Below, piece after piece: positions 1 through 9,792 of a stretch of DNA of 64,000 nucleotides (position 1 is the first letter of the stretch; each line of letters starts with the position of its first letter). A model generated the notes under the pieces. The model saw nothing but the letters and a program-made list of their open reading frames with translations. It was not told where the DNA came from and did not search any database. The position numbers were made by a program, and so were the translations under genes. The stretch is from JAIXWP01 sp041391745 (GTDB lineage Bacteria > Bacteroidota > Bacteroidia > Flavobacteriales_D > Sanyastnellaceae): positions 124,001 through 188,000 of the forward strand of contig JAWKNK010000003.1 of the NCBI GenBank assembly GCA_041391745.1. The letters run 5' to 3'.

Positions 1-891
1 GGGGTTTCACTGCCGATAATGGTGATGAACTCAGAGTTAAATGCACTCGACAGAATGATCGAATTCAACCTCGAACCTGAGATTTATTCTGAGCGAAGCT
101 TGGTGGCTTTTGCTGACGCACTAAAGAAGACAAATCGCAAAGAATCCTACCCGATTCACATCAAGCTGGATACGGGAATGAAACGACTTGGTTTTGAACC
201 GCATCAAGTTGCAAACTTGATTGAGTTGTTGTCGGAGCATTCTAACTTTCACGTCAAATCCATTTTTACGCACCTGGCCGCAACGGATAATCCAAATCAC
301 GATGCGTTTACAAACAGCCAATTGGATGCATTTGAAGAAATGGCCTTTCAAATCGAGAATGCAATTGGATACCCTGTTATCAAACATGCCGCGAACACCT
401 CGGGAATTGAGCGTTTCGAACGTGCACAATACAACATGGTGCGACTAGGTATAGGAATTTATGGAATCAGCAATGATTCTGCTGAACAACCAAATCTGCA
501 TACCGTAGGAGTCTTAAAGACTACCATTTCACAAATAAAAACACTCAAAGTTGGTGAAAGTGTAGGATACAATCGAAACTTTATTGCAAAAGAAGAAATG
601 CAAATTGCAACCATTCCGCTTGGCTATGCCGATGGACTTCGACGAAATCTGAGCAATGGAAATTGGAGCATAAAAGTGAATCATACGCTTTGCCCAATAG
701 TGGGCAATGTTTGCATGGACATGACAATGATCGATATCAGCAAAGCTCGCGTTTCGGAAGGAGATGAAGCCATCATTTTTGACGATGCAGATTCACTTTA
801 TCGATTTGCCCAAGCCTGCCATACCATTCCCTACGAAATATTGACTTCTATTCCTTCTCGCGTCAAGCGCGTTTACATTGGAGAAGTCTAA
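1..891 (+). CDS. alr: Alanine racemase, 5'-truncated (possibly the C-terminal half of a MurF-Alr fusion)
   Basis: PLP-dependent interconversion of L- and D-alanine for peptidoglycan. The frame is open from base 1 and reads GVSLPIMVMN, the usual barrel-strand motif, so the gene starts outside the window and the PLP lysine is not visible. Visible family motifs are DTGMKRLGF, MVRLGIGIYG, and VGYNRNF followed 19 residues later by GYADG. The Tyr of VGYN (about residue 190 from base 1) aligns with the catalytic Tyr265 of Geobacillus Alr, and NVCMDMTMID matches the substrate-loop CMD motif. In many Bacteroidota this domain is fused behind MurF; the cut prevents deciding. Confidence 0.93.
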   Translation, partial: GVSLPIMVMNSELNALDRMIEFNLEPEIYSERSLVAFADALKKTNRKESYPIHIKLDTGMKRLGFEPHQVANLIELLSEHSNFHVKSIFTHLAATDNPNHDAFTNSQLDAFEEMAFQIENAIGYPVIKHAANTSGIERFERAQYNMVRLGIGIYGISNDSAEQPNLHTVGVLKTTISQIKTLKVGESVGYNRNFIAKEEMQIATIPLGYADGLRRNLSNGNWSIKVNHTLCPIVGNVCMDMTMIDISKARVSEGDEAIIFDDADSLYRFAQACHTIPYEILTSIPSRVKRVYIGEV

Positions 892-933
892 TTTTTCGGT
901 ATGGAAAAATATCCGTAGTTTGTACTCCCATAT

Positions 934-3555
934 ATGGATAATATGAAATCATTAATTACCACGTTTTTAGCGTTATTTTTTATCGGCTCACAATTGTTTG
1001 CACAAGAGGCTGCTCGCGTGCAGGGTGAGATTCTTTTAATGACAAAAGAAGGCGCCAACATCGAGCAAATCGTAGCTTCTGTTAATCAAGAAGTAGGTGC
1101 GCTTCCCCAATTGAAAATCAATAAAATTGTAAGCCAGCCAATGCGTACATGGCTTCTTTCATTCAATGAAGATCATATTTCCATGAGAGAAATGCTTTAT
1201 GCTTTGCAAAAAACTGCAGGTGTAAAATTTGCTCAAGTCAATCACATTGTTGCCGATCGCATCGTACCAAACGACCCTTTCTTTTCACAGCAATGGCATC
1301 ACCAAAACAATGGTGATCATGACATTGATTCTGAACTGGCATGGGAAGTTACTACTGGCGGACTTACAGCCACTGGCGATGAAATCGTGGTTTGTGTTGT
1401 TGAAACTGGCGGTGCCAAGTGGGATCAAGCCGATATCGTGGACAACCACTGGACAAACAACCTCGAAATACCTAATAATGGAGTGGATGACGATGGCAAT
1501 GGTTATATCGATGATTACGACGGATGGAATGTTAGCGGAAGCAACGATAATATCGGCACAGGCAATCACGGAACACAAGTGAGTAGCATGATCGGAGCCA
1601 AAGGCGACAACAACACTGGAATTGTTGGTGTCAATTGGGATGTAAAAATCATGCAAGTTCACATGGGTGGAATCAGCGAAAGCAATGTGGTGGCAGCATA
1701 CAGCTATCCACTTGTGATGCGCAAAAAATACAATCAAACAGGTGGCGCAGAAGGCGCGTTTGTGGTAGCCACGAATAGTTCTTGGGGAACCGATTTTGGC
1801 CAGCCAGCAGATGCCCCCATCTGGTGCGCGATGTACGACAGCCTTGGCACATACGGTGTTTTGAGTTGTGGAGCCACGAGCAATAGCAACGTTAACGTAG
1901 ACGCTGTGGGAGACCTTCCAACGGCTTGTCCAAGCGAATTCATGATCTCTGTAACAGCGACTGACGACAATGACGTGAGAACTTTTTCAGGCTACGGTCA
2001 GACTACCATCGACTTAGGCGCTCCTGGAGACAATGTATTTCTAGCTGGAAATAATAACTACGGAACTACTTCGGGGACTTCGTTTGCTAGTCCTTGCGTG
2101 GCTGGTGCCATTGGCCTTCTTTATTCTGTTCCTTGTACAAACCTCATGGCTATTGCCTATTCTGATCCGGAAACAGGCGCAGCAATGATCCGCGATTATA
2201 TTTTCAATGGAGTTGATGGCGTATCCAACCTAACTACCGAAACAGTCACCGGTGGTCGATTAAACATGAATAACAGCATTCAATTGATGCTCGAAAACTG
2301 CTCAAACGACGACTGTTTTCCTCCATTTGCAGTGAACTCACAAGTGGTAAACGGCACTGATATCAATATCACATGGGCTTCTACTCCTGCCATGGAATCA
2401 TTTGCAATTCGCTTTAGAATCGGCGAAGGAGAATGGACCGAAGACAATGAAATTCTTTTGAATGAAACAACTATTTCTGGGCTTCTTCCTTGCACAACAA
2501 TTGAATTCCAACTGAGTGCCTATTGCAACGGTGCTTTCGGAGAATGGACAGAATCTTATTTTATAACAACAGCAGGCTGCTGCGAACATCCTTCTTGGGT
2601 CAACATTTCCAATCAGACAGAAAGCTCTGTAACGATTGAATGGGAAGACCTTTGGGGAGATTTTTCATACACTGTTGTGATTACAAATGCACTCGGAGAA
2701 CAACAAATTTTCGAAGCTCCCGACAACAGTATTATCATTGAAAATTTGGATCAATGTGCCAATTACAACGTTCAAGTTTATACCGTTTGTATTGGAAATC
2801 CTCCACCTCCAATTGCATATGCATTTAGCACTTTCGGATGTGGAAGTTGCCTCGACTTGACTTATTGTGAAGTGAGTGGTAATGCAAGTTTGGAGTGGAT
2901 CAATAACGTAACACTTGCTACAATCAATAATAGTACTGATAGCGATAACGGATATGGCGATTACAGAAATCTTGGAACTACTTTGGTAACCAATCAGAGC
3001 TACGATATTTCGTTATCTCCTGGTTATTCAGGCACAAACTATCCAGAGTATTTCAAAGCTTGGATTGATTTCAACCAAAACGGAACATTTGAGAATTCTG
3101 AAAAAATTTACGACAGTAATGGCACTACAACCACGACTGTAACGGGCAACTTTACCATTCCAAACGACGCCGTTGAAGGAACTGCCGTGCTTCGTGTAGC
3201 AATGTCATATGTTGGAATATTTGGTGGTAATCCTCCTACCGAATGCGGAGATTTAGATTACGGTGAGGCAGAAGACTATTGCATCACTATTTCTACTGTA
3301 CAATCCGTTTCAGAATTCACAACGCAATCATTGAGCTTTTATCCTAACCCTGCCACTGAAACCTTGATGTGGAGCGGTGACTTTGCACCAGTGAGCTTAC
3401 AAATTTTTAATGTGAGCGGACAACTCGTTGACAGCTTCTCTGCTAAAGGTTTGAGTAGTTACAACGTAGCTTCACTTTCTGAAGGTTTGTACACGGTTCG
3501 TGCAACAAATAGCAATGGCGAGGTGTTTACGAAACAAATCATGATAATAAAGTAA
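934..3555 (+). CDS. Secreted S8 (subtilisin-like) serine protease, T9SS type A cargo
   Basis: Exported protease of 873 residues. Order: signal peptide (MKSLITTFLALFFIG..., ATG 943 being an alternative start), propeptide-like region, S8 domain about 125-460, two fibronectin-III-like segments about 465-640, a GEVED-like domain about 650-790, and a type A sorting domain with SFYPNPATE. His212 (NHGTQV), Asn281 (NSSWG) and Ser383 (GTSFASP) match subtilisin catalytic and oxyanion residues. The usual Asp of the DTG/DSG motif is Glu157 here (VVETGG). Family and export route are clear; activity is less certain because of the Asp-to-Glu change. Confidence 0.9.
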   Translation: MDNMKSLITTFLALFFIGSQLFAQEAARVQGEILLMTKEGANIEQIVASVNQEVGALPQLKINKIVSQPMRTWLLSFNEDHISMREMLYALQKTAGVKFAQVNHIVADRIVPNDPFFSQQWHHQNNGDHDIDSELAWEVTTGGLTATGDEIVVCVVETGGAKWDQADIVDNHWTNNLEIPNNGVDDDGNGYIDDYDGWNVSGSNDNIGTGNHGTQVSSMIGAKGDNNTGIVGVNWDVKIMQVHMGGISESNVVAAYSYPLVMRKKYNQTGGAEGAFVVATNSSWGTDFGQPADAPIWCAMYDSLGTYGVLSCGATSNSNVNVDAVGDLPTACPSEFMISVTATDDNDVRTFSGYGQTTIDLGAPGDNVFLAGNNNYGTTSGTSFASPCVAGAIGLLYSVPCTNLMAIAYSDPETGAAMIRDYIFNGVDGVSNLTTETVTGGRLNMNNSIQLMLENCSNDDCFPPFAVNSQVVNGTDINITWASTPAMESFAIRFRIGEGEWTEDNEILLNETTISGLLPCTTIEFQLSAYCNGAFGEWTESYFITTAGCCEHPSWVNISNQTESSVTIEWEDLWGDFSYTVVITNALGEQQIFEAPDNSIIIENLDQCANYNVQVYTVCIGNPPPPIAYAFSTFGCGSCLDLTYCEVSGNASLEWINNVTLATINNSTDSDNGYGDYRNLGTTLVTNQSYDISLSPGYSGTNYPEYFKAWIDFNQNGTFENSEKIYDSNGTTTTTVTGNFTIPNDAVEGTAVLRVAMSYVGIFGGNPPTECGDLDYGEAEDYCITISTVQSVSEFTTQSLSFYPNPATETLMWSGDFAPVSLQIFNVSGQLVDSFSAKGLSSYNVASLSEGLYTVRATNSNGEVFTKQIMIIK

Positions 3556-3585
3556 TCTCCTCGTGAGATTATTTAAACTTTTTAT

Positions 3586-3617
3586 GACCTTTTGAATCAT
3601 GCAAAAGGTCTATTTTT
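3586..3617 (+). terminator. Intrinsic terminator of the S8 protease gene
   Basis: GACCTTTTG pairs perfectly with CAAAAGGTC (9 bp, 7-nt loop) and is followed by TATTTTT. It lies 31 nt after the protease stop. The T-tract is also the -7 box of the next gene. Confidence 0.75.
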
Positions 3618-3618
3618 G
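3592..3618 (+). promoter_or_regulatory. Promoter for the type B cargo gene, overlapping the upstream terminator
   Basis: TTG at 3592-3594 and TATTTTTG at 3611-3618 match the Bacteroidota -33/-7 form with a slightly short 16-nt spacer. The -7 box ends 5 nt before the ATG at 3624, so the mRNA would be leaderless or nearly so. Confidence 0.5.
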
Positions 3619-3623
3619 AAAAG

Positions 3624-6296
3624 ATGAAGAGAAGTATCCTGAAAATACTAATTTCCCTGCTCTCCTTGATTGGATTCCTCCAAGCAAGCGCTACGCATAA
3701 TCGCGCGGGTGAAATTACGTATGAGCATATTTCGGGATATACCTATAAGGTCACTATCACTACTTATACCAAGGAAAGTGCATTCGCAGATCGACCTTGG
3801 CTAAAAATCAAATGGGGTGACGAACCTTCTAATGTTCTGGATAGCGACTTAGATAGCTTGCAACGTGATGTTATCGATCCTTCGGTAGCTTTCGATGTTC
3901 AGAAAAATGTGTATTACGGATATCACACCTACGGCGGTCCAGGAGAATTTACACTCGTAGTTGAAGACCCCAACCGAAACGACGGAGTCAACAATATTGT
4001 AGCTTCAGTCAATCAGATCTTTTGCATTTCAACCACACTCATAATTAGTCCTGTTACCGGGCACAACAACAGTTTACAACTGTTGAACGACCCAATTCAA
4101 GACGCGTGTATTTATCAACCGTGGATATATAATCCCGCAGCGTTCGACCCCGATGGCGACGAACTGGTGTACTCACTGGTACCCTGTATGGGCGCCGATT
4201 GTATTCCATTGCTTGGTTGGGATTCGCCCGAAGATTGGACGACGGAAACAACGGATACTTTCGTTATCGACCCTGAAACAGGAACCATCACTTGGGATAC
4301 ACCTTTGTACTCCGGTGAATATAACATCGCAATAAAAATTCAAGAATTTAGAAATGGAATTTTGGTGGGCAGCGTCGTGCGTGACATGCAAATCACGGTC
4401 GTGACTTGCAACAATCAACCACCTGTGGTCAACCCTATTCCTGACTATTGTGTTGAAGCAGGAGATTATCTTGAATTCTTGGTTTCAGCTACTGATCCCG
4501 ACAACAACTCGATTACTCTCGAGGCATTCGGCGGACCATTAACAAGCGTTGCACATCCCGCGACCTTCCAACCCAACATTGGAAAATTCACTTGGTCGCC
4601 TGAGTGCGATGAGGTTCGAAATGCACCTTACACACTTACCATTCAAGCTACCGATAATGGATATATTCCATTGAGTAATGTGCAAACAACAAACATCAAA
4701 GTTGTGGCACCAAGAGTTGAAAATCCTGAAGCTGTAGCTCAAGGTTCAAGCATTACCCTCAACTGGGATGTGCACTCTTGTCAAGATATCTTCTCGCCAT
4801 ATGAGGCTGGTCTTGTTAAGTATAAAATCTATCGACGCAACAATCTTTTCAATTTCAATCCAAGCGATTGTGAGCTCGGGGTTCCTGAATACACTGGATA
4901 CACTTATATCGGAGAAACCAGTGGCTTGCTCAACACCACATTCGTAGATGAAAACTTACAATACGGTCGCGTGTATTGCTACATGGTAGTAACGTGTTGG
5001 CCAGACGGTGCCGAGAGTTATGCAAGCGAAGAATTCTGTGATACATTGAAAAAGGATGTGCCAATCATGACCAAGGTTTCTGTAAACATTACAGACCTGT
5101 TAGCTGGGTCGAATGATGTTTGTTGGTCACCTCCACACGAGTTGGATACACTGGCATTCCCAGGTCCATTCTACTACGAGGTGTATCACACTCCTTCCAA
5201 TGGTGAGCCTTCAGAATTGGTGTACACAAGTTCTGTTTCCGAGTTTTTGATTTGGGGAGACACCTGCTTCACACACAATGATGTGCCTACCGAATTGAAT
5301 CACAACTCGTACAATGTGAAAATGTATGCAAATGGAGTAGATACCGGTACTTCCCGAAAAGCAACTTCAGTATTTTTAAGTACTACCCCATCGGACAACA
5401 GCATACTATTGACCATGGATTTCGATGTACCATGGGTCAATACTTCATATGAAATTTACCGAAAAGATCCTGGTGCTCTCGATTTCGTAATGATTGGAAC
5501 ATCTGAAACGACAGAGTATTTAGATGAAGGATTGATGAATAACTTGGAGTATTGTTACAAAGTAAAATCCATCGGAAGTTTCTTCACCAATTTGATTACC
5601 GACCCAATCATTAATTGGAGTCAAGAGATTTGCGACACACCATTTGATAATGTGCCTCCTTGCCCACCTACAGTGGAAATCAATGATGATTGCGAGAACT
5701 TCTTGAGTGAAGTTACTTGGAACAATCCGAACCTGACTTGCGCTGATGATGTCACTGCCTATAACATTTACTACGCTCCTACAAGCAATGATTCATTGCA
5801 GCTCATAGCAACAATTGAAGGTGATGAAAACCTCAATTACATTTTCCCATACGAAGAATTTAATTTCAGCATTGCAGGTTGCTACGCGGTAACGGCGCTT
5901 GATTCACTCAACTTATGGCCGGATGGAAGCTTCGTTCAAAATGAATCTGAATTCTCCAACATTGTATGCATCGACAATTGTCCAGAGTATGAATTACCAG
6001 ATGTATTTACTCCAAATAATGATGGATTAAACGATGAGTTTACACCGTTCCCTTATCGCTATGTGCAAGATGTTGATTTCAAAATTTTCAATCGATGGGG
6101 AACATTGATTTTTGAAACTTCGGATCCACTTATCTTGTGGAATGGTGCAAATAAAGATTCTGGTTCTATGTCGCTAGATGGAGCATACTATTATACCATC
6201 ACCATCAATACTATTCGTCTTTCCGGTATCGTTCCTATTCGCAAGTCTGGCAATATCCAGCTGCTCGACGGTACTTCTTCACCAAGTTCAAATTAA
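3624..6296 (+). CDS. Surface protein with gliding-motility-type C-terminal domain (T9SS type B)
   Basis: 890 residues with signal peptide MKRSILKILISLLSLIGFLQ and mature start near ATHNRAGEITYE, an N-terminal type common in large Bacteroidota surface proteins. The middle has Ig/cadherin-like and fibronectin-III-like beta domains (for example SITLNWDVHS and TSYEIYRKDP). The C-terminus has PDVFTPNNDGLNDEF and FNRWGTLIFE, the type B (CHU_C) sorting domain. Such proteins cross the outer membrane by T9SS and stay at the surface or are released; this one probably acts in adhesion or matrix, but no ligand can be named. No enzyme motif was seen. Confidence 0.88.
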   Translation: MKRSILKILISLLSLIGFLQASATHNRAGEITYEHISGYTYKVTITTYTKESAFADRPWLKIKWGDEPSNVLDSDLDSLQRDVIDPSVAFDVQKNVYYGYHTYGGPGEFTLVVEDPNRNDGVNNIVASVNQIFCISTTLIISPVTGHNNSLQLLNDPIQDACIYQPWIYNPAAFDPDGDELVYSLVPCMGADCIPLLGWDSPEDWTTETTDTFVIDPETGTITWDTPLYSGEYNIAIKIQEFRNGILVGSVVRDMQITVVTCNNQPPVVNPIPDYCVEAGDYLEFLVSATDPDNNSITLEAFGGPLTSVAHPATFQPNIGKFTWSPECDEVRNAPYTLTIQATDNGYIPLSNVQTTNIKVVAPRVENPEAVAQGSSITLNWDVHSCQDIFSPYEAGLVKYKIYRRNNLFNFNPSDCELGVPEYTGYTYIGETSGLLNTTFVDENLQYGRVYCYMVVTCWPDGAESYASEEFCDTLKKDVPIMTKVSVNITDLLAGSNDVCWSPPHELDTLAFPGPFYYEVYHTPSNGEPSELVYTSSVSEFLIWGDTCFTHNDVPTELNHNSYNVKMYANGVDTGTSRKATSVFLSTTPSDNSILLTMDFDVPWVNTSYEIYRKDPGALDFVMIGTSETTEYLDEGLMNNLEYCYKVKSIGSFFTNLITDPIINWSQEICDTPFDNVPPCPPTVEINDDCENFLSEVTWNNPNLTCADDVTAYNIYYAPTSNDSLQLIATIEGDENLNYIFPYEEFNFSIAGCYAVTALDSLNLWPDGSFVQNESEFSNIVCIDNCPEYELPDVFTPNNDGLNDEFTPFPYRYVQDVDFKIFNRWGTLIFETSDPLILWNGANKDSGSMSLDGAYYYTITINTIRLSGIVPIRKSGNIQLLDGTSSPSSN

Positions 6297-6299
6297 TCT

Positions 6300-6896
6300 A
6301 TGTTTTCAGGAATTATAGAAGCCCTTGGAAGGGTTGAAAAAATAGAAAAAGAGCAAACTAACGTTCATTTTACACTGTCTGCACCTTTTACTTCTGAGTT
6401 GAAAATTGACCAAAGTGTAGCCCACAATGGTGCATGCTTGACCGTGGTCGCAATTGAAAACAACACCTACGTTGTAACGGCGATAGATGAAACAATAAAG
6501 CGCACCAACCTCGGCCATTGGCGGGTAGGTGAAGTAATAAATCTAGAAAGATGTGTTCAGATCGGAGACCGCATCGACGGTCATATGGTTCAAGGACATG
6601 TAGACACTACAGCCACATGTGTGGAAATTATTGACCATAATGGCAGCACAGAATTCGTTTTTGAATATCAGGAAAATCCTGAGCACGTAACCGTTGAAAA
6701 AGGTAGTATTACTGTGAATGGTGTGAGCCTCACTGTAGTGCAATCGCTTAACAATCGATTCAGTGTAGCCATCATTCCTTACACCCTGGAACATACCAAT
6801 TTTCATAAAATCAAGGTAGGAGATACAATAAACCTTGAGTTCGACATTATAGGTAAATATGTAGCCCGTTTTATGGCTAACTTCGCAAAAAAATAA
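6300..6896 (+). CDS. ribE: Riboflavin synthase, alpha chain
   Basis: Converts two molecules of 6,7-dimethyl-8-ribityllumazine into riboflavin in the cytosol. 198 residues, normal for the family, with two lumazine-binding repeats: the first begins MFSGIIEALG with NGACLTV at about 40-47, the second begins MVQGHVDTTA at about 96 with NGVSLTV at about 139-145. It starts 3 nt after the preceding stop and 9 nt before rseP, so it is probably co-transcribed with one or both. No FMN riboswitch is visible upstream. Confidence 0.96.
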   Translation: MFSGIIEALGRVEKIEKEQTNVHFTLSAPFTSELKIDQSVAHNGACLTVVAIENNTYVVTAIDETIKRTNLGHWRVGEVINLERCVQIGDRIDGHMVQGHVDTTATCVEIIDHNGSTEFVFEYQENPEHVTVEKGSITVNGVSLTVVQSLNNRFSVAIIPYTLEHTNFHKIKVGDTINLEFDIIGKYVARFMANFAKK

Positions 6897-6905
6897 TTGA
6901 AATAG

Positions 6906-8219
6906 ATGATTCTCGCCCTGCAGCTCATACTCAGTCTTTCCCTTCTAATTATTCTTCACGAAGCAGGTCACTTCCTTCCTGCAAAGCTTTTCAAAACAAG
7001 AGTAGAGAAATTCTATTTGTTTTTCGATCCTTATTTTTCTTTGATTAAAAAGAAAATAGGTGAAACCGAATACGGTATTGGTTGGCTTCCACTTGGAGGA
7101 TATGTGAAGATATCTGGAATGGTCGATGAGAGTATGGACAAAGATCAAATGGCACAACCGGCAAAACCTTACGAGTTTCGTTCTAAGCCAGCTTGGCAGC
7201 GTTTGATTATCATGGTGGGCGGAGTTACTGTCAATGTAATTGTTGGTATTGTTATTTACTCGGTCATTCTTGGTGTATGGGGTAAAGAGATTTTACCTAC
7301 TCAAAACTTGACATATGGTGTAGCGTGCAGTCCACTATTGGAAAATTATGGCTTCCGCGACGGTGATAAAATTGTAGAACTAGATGGTGTTGCGCCTGAA
7401 AGCTTTATGAACGTCAACAAATCACTTTTGTTAGATGATGTAAGAACAGTTACTGTCGAACGTTTTGGACAAAATATAATTCTTCAGCTTCCTGAAGACT
7501 TCGGTCAAATGTTGGTGGATAGTGGTGTACGTGCAGCTTTCACCCCTCGCATACCTTGCATCGTAGATAGCGTTGTTGTGAATTCAAATGCAGAGTTAGC
7601 CGGATTACTCAAAGGAGATTCCATTGTTGGAGTGAACACATTTTATTCTCCTTATTTCCAAGATATACAGAAGTATATTAAGAGCAGCAAGGGAAAATCC
7701 TTGGCTTTTCACGTGATTCGCGATGGGCAGCAAGTAAATGTGCCAATAGCTGTAACAAACGATGGAGCGATTGGATTTTCACCGAAAGACCCTTCAGCAT
7801 TCTTGACTTATGAAAGAAAAGAATATTCTATCGGTCAGGCAATTCCTGCCGGATTTTCAATGGCTTGGGAAACGATCACCGATTATGGAAGTCAACTGAA
7901 ATTTTTATTCTCAAAATCGGGAGCAAAACAAGTTGGTGGATTTGCCACTTTTGCCAAATTATTTCCAGAGCAATGGGATTGGGAAGCATTCTGGTCGCGA
8001 ACGGCATTGATTTCACTCATATTGGCTTTTATGAATATTCTACCTATTCCTGCACTTGATGGTGGACACGTTATGTTCCTTCTTTGGGAAATGATAACAG
8101 GAAAAGCCGCCAACCAAAAAGTAATGGAGGTGGCTCAAATGGTGGGAATGGTCATCTTACTTGGCCTCATGCTCTACGGCAATGGAATGGACGTGGTAAG
8201 ATGGCTTACAGGTAAATAA
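6906..8219 (+). CDS. rseP: RIP zinc metalloprotease (site-2 protease), RseP family
   Basis: Inner-membrane protease that cleaves transmembrane segments, in many bacteria those of anti-sigma factors. HEAGH at residues 18-22 supplies the zinc ligands and catalytic Glu. IPALDGGH near residue 382 carries the third ligand Asp. Between them are an early GG/PDZ-flanking region and two PDZ-like segments (about 130-190 and 205-270). Hydrophobic helices lie at 1-25, about 99-121, 360-380 and 410-428. 437 residues fits the M50B family. Its substrate here cannot be told from the sequence. Confidence 0.94.
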   Translation: MILALQLILSLSLLIILHEAGHFLPAKLFKTRVEKFYLFFDPYFSLIKKKIGETEYGIGWLPLGGYVKISGMVDESMDKDQMAQPAKPYEFRSKPAWQRLIIMVGGVTVNVIVGIVIYSVILGVWGKEILPTQNLTYGVACSPLLENYGFRDGDKIVELDGVAPESFMNVNKSLLLDDVRTVTVERFGQNIILQLPEDFGQMLVDSGVRAAFTPRIPCIVDSVVVNSNAELAGLLKGDSIVGVNTFYSPYFQDIQKYIKSSKGKSLAFHVIRDGQQVNVPIAVTNDGAIGFSPKDPSAFLTYERKEYSIGQAIPAGFSMAWETITDYGSQLKFLFSKSGAKQVGGFATFAKLFPEQWDWEAFWSRTALISLILAFMNILPIPALDGGHVMFLLWEMITGKAANQKVMEVAQMVGMVILLGLMLYGNGMDVVRWLTGK

Positions 8220-8233
8220 AAAGGAATTTACAT

Positions 8234-9754
8234 ATGAAAAAAATAACGCTGCTTCTGGGCTTTCTGTGCGTTGCGTTTTCATATTTCGCTCAAGACTCCA
8301 TTTACTATTCGGTAGAACAAAAATTCGAACGCCAAACCTTTAGCGTTTCAGTTCTTCCCGCTTCACAAAATACTTATCTCAGCATTGAAGAAACTTCGGA
8401 TAAAAAGCCCCGACTCATCTTTAAAACATTTTCTAAAGAAGGAAAAATTCTGTCAGAATTCGATCACGAAATTCCTTTGGTGAATGACAACAAAATCGAA
8501 ATTTCGCACTATCACGTGCTGAAAGATCGCATACTCATTTTCCTTACTTCCTACGATAAAAAACAGGAAAAGCAATACGCCTTCTGCATCACTACCACAT
8601 TGAATGGCGAGTCCATTACACAACCTGCGTTGCTTCACTCCATCCAGCAAAATTTTAAGACCACATTTGGAACAGTTCTATCCCCAGATAGCACTATTAT
8701 TCTGGCTTATTTCGAACAAAACGTCCAAAAGCGAACGGACAGACTCATTGGGTTGCGCGCTTTGAATATTGACCTCCAACTGATCTGGGAGCGTGAACTG
8801 GAGCTTCCGTACGACAACGATATCGTGCAGGTGAATCAATTTAAAATTGACAACGAAGGAGGTATCTATATGTTGAGTGGAAGAAATCCACAAAAAAACA
8901 ATGTGAGAGTGCTTCGACCACAAGGAGGGAGATACGTTGTTTTTTACTACAACGACGCCACGAATAAACTCAAAGAATTTGACATCAGTTTCAAAGACAA
9001 GCAAGTGATCAGCGCTCTCGGGTTGGTCAATAAAAACAATGAAATGATTGTGGCTGGATATTATTCCAACAATTATTCTTTTTCAGCAGCAGGAACATTT
9101 TTATTTAAAATTTCACCACATGGAGAAAATGTTTCTGTAGCTGCATACATGGCCTTTCCAAAAGAGTTTCTTACTTCTTTTCTAAAAAATCGAGTTGTAG
9201 AAAAGTACCCAGAGATCAACGATTTATTTTTGGATCATCTCATTCATACAGATGAACAAAAAATAATTTTAGTAGGTGAGATCTACTATGTTTCGGAACA
9301 GCTAAACACTGATGTGACAACAGGCAGAACCATAATTCAAAATGTATATCGTTTTGAAAATCTGGTGGCCACTCAATTGGCTACAGATGGTAAAATTCTT
9401 TGGGCGAATGAAATAGATAAAGCGCAAAGCTCCATTTCTTCCACCGATCGCTGCGGGTACAATGTGTATTACATCAATAGCACATTGCATTTTATGTTTA
9501 ATGATCATCCCGACAATGACAAAAATATTCGGAACGGGGATCGCCACAGAATAGAAACTTGGGCAGGTTCGCGCATTGGTGTAATCAGCACGGCAACCAT
9601 TTCAGATGAAGGCAATCTGGAACGAAAAATTCTAACCTCCAGCAAATTGGCTGGTGGACTCCTCATCCCGGCTTTGAGTTCGGATGTGGTACACGACAAA
9701 TCTTTATTAGGTATTTCTCAAGGAAAGGAATACAAGTTTTGTTTGGTAGAATAG
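8234..9754 (+). CDS. Exported protein of unknown function
   Basis: 506 residues with a clear signal peptide (MKKITLLLGFLCVAFSYFAQ, cleavage probably after FAQ) and no lipobox. The mature protein is rich in beta strands, with repeated short segments such as NEGGIYMLSGR and NNEMIVAGYYSNN resembling propeller blades. It lacks a YPNP or CHU_C sorting domain, so it is predicted periplasmic. It starts 14 nt after rseP and may share its transcript. I do not recognise the family. Confidence 0.75.
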   Translation: MKKITLLLGFLCVAFSYFAQDSIYYSVEQKFERQTFSVSVLPASQNTYLSIEETSDKKPRLIFKTFSKEGKILSEFDHEIPLVNDNKIEISHYHVLKDRILIFLTSYDKKQEKQYAFCITTTLNGESITQPALLHSIQQNFKTTFGTVLSPDSTIILAYFEQNVQKRTDRLIGLRALNIDLQLIWERELELPYDNDIVQVNQFKIDNEGGIYMLSGRNPQKNNVRVLRPQGGRYVVFYYNDATNKLKEFDISFKDKQVISALGLVNKNNEMIVAGYYSNNYSFSAAGTFLFKISPHGENVSVAAYMAFPKEFLTSFLKNRVVEKYPEINDLFLDHLIHTDEQKIILVGEIYYVSEQLNTDVTTGRTIIQNVYRFENLVATQLATDGKILWANEIDKAQSSISSTDRCGYNVYYINSTLHFMFNDHPDNDKNIRNGDRHRIETWAGSRIGVISTATISDEGNLERKILTSSKLAGGLLIPALSSDVVHDKSLLGISQGKEYKFCLVE

Positions 9755-9769
9755 AGTGTTATATATTTG
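9738..9769 (+). promoter_or_regulatory. Promoter of tRNA-Leu
   Basis: TTTG at 9738-9741 and TATATTTG at 9762-9769 are separated by 20 nt, a good Bacteroidota -33/-7 match. The -33 box lies in the 3' end of the preceding gene. Transcription should start about 18 nt before the tRNA. Confidence 0.65.
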
Positions 9770-9792
9770 CAGTCCGTTTTACAAAAAACCAT

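Noticed and set aside
3554..3570. Hairpin AATCTC/GAGATT right after the protease stop
   Set aside because: Six A-T-rich pairs with no T-tract; the stronger terminator follows 16 nt later.
6297..6299. FMN riboswitch before ribE
   Set aside because: There are only 3 nt between genes and no RFN-like motif upstream in the preceding coding sequence that I could recognise.
7061..7072. ACCGnnnnCGGT-type half palindromes at about 7063 and 13390 as further copies of the iterated palindrome
   Set aside because: They match only 4-5 bases per arm with different spacing, as expected by chance.
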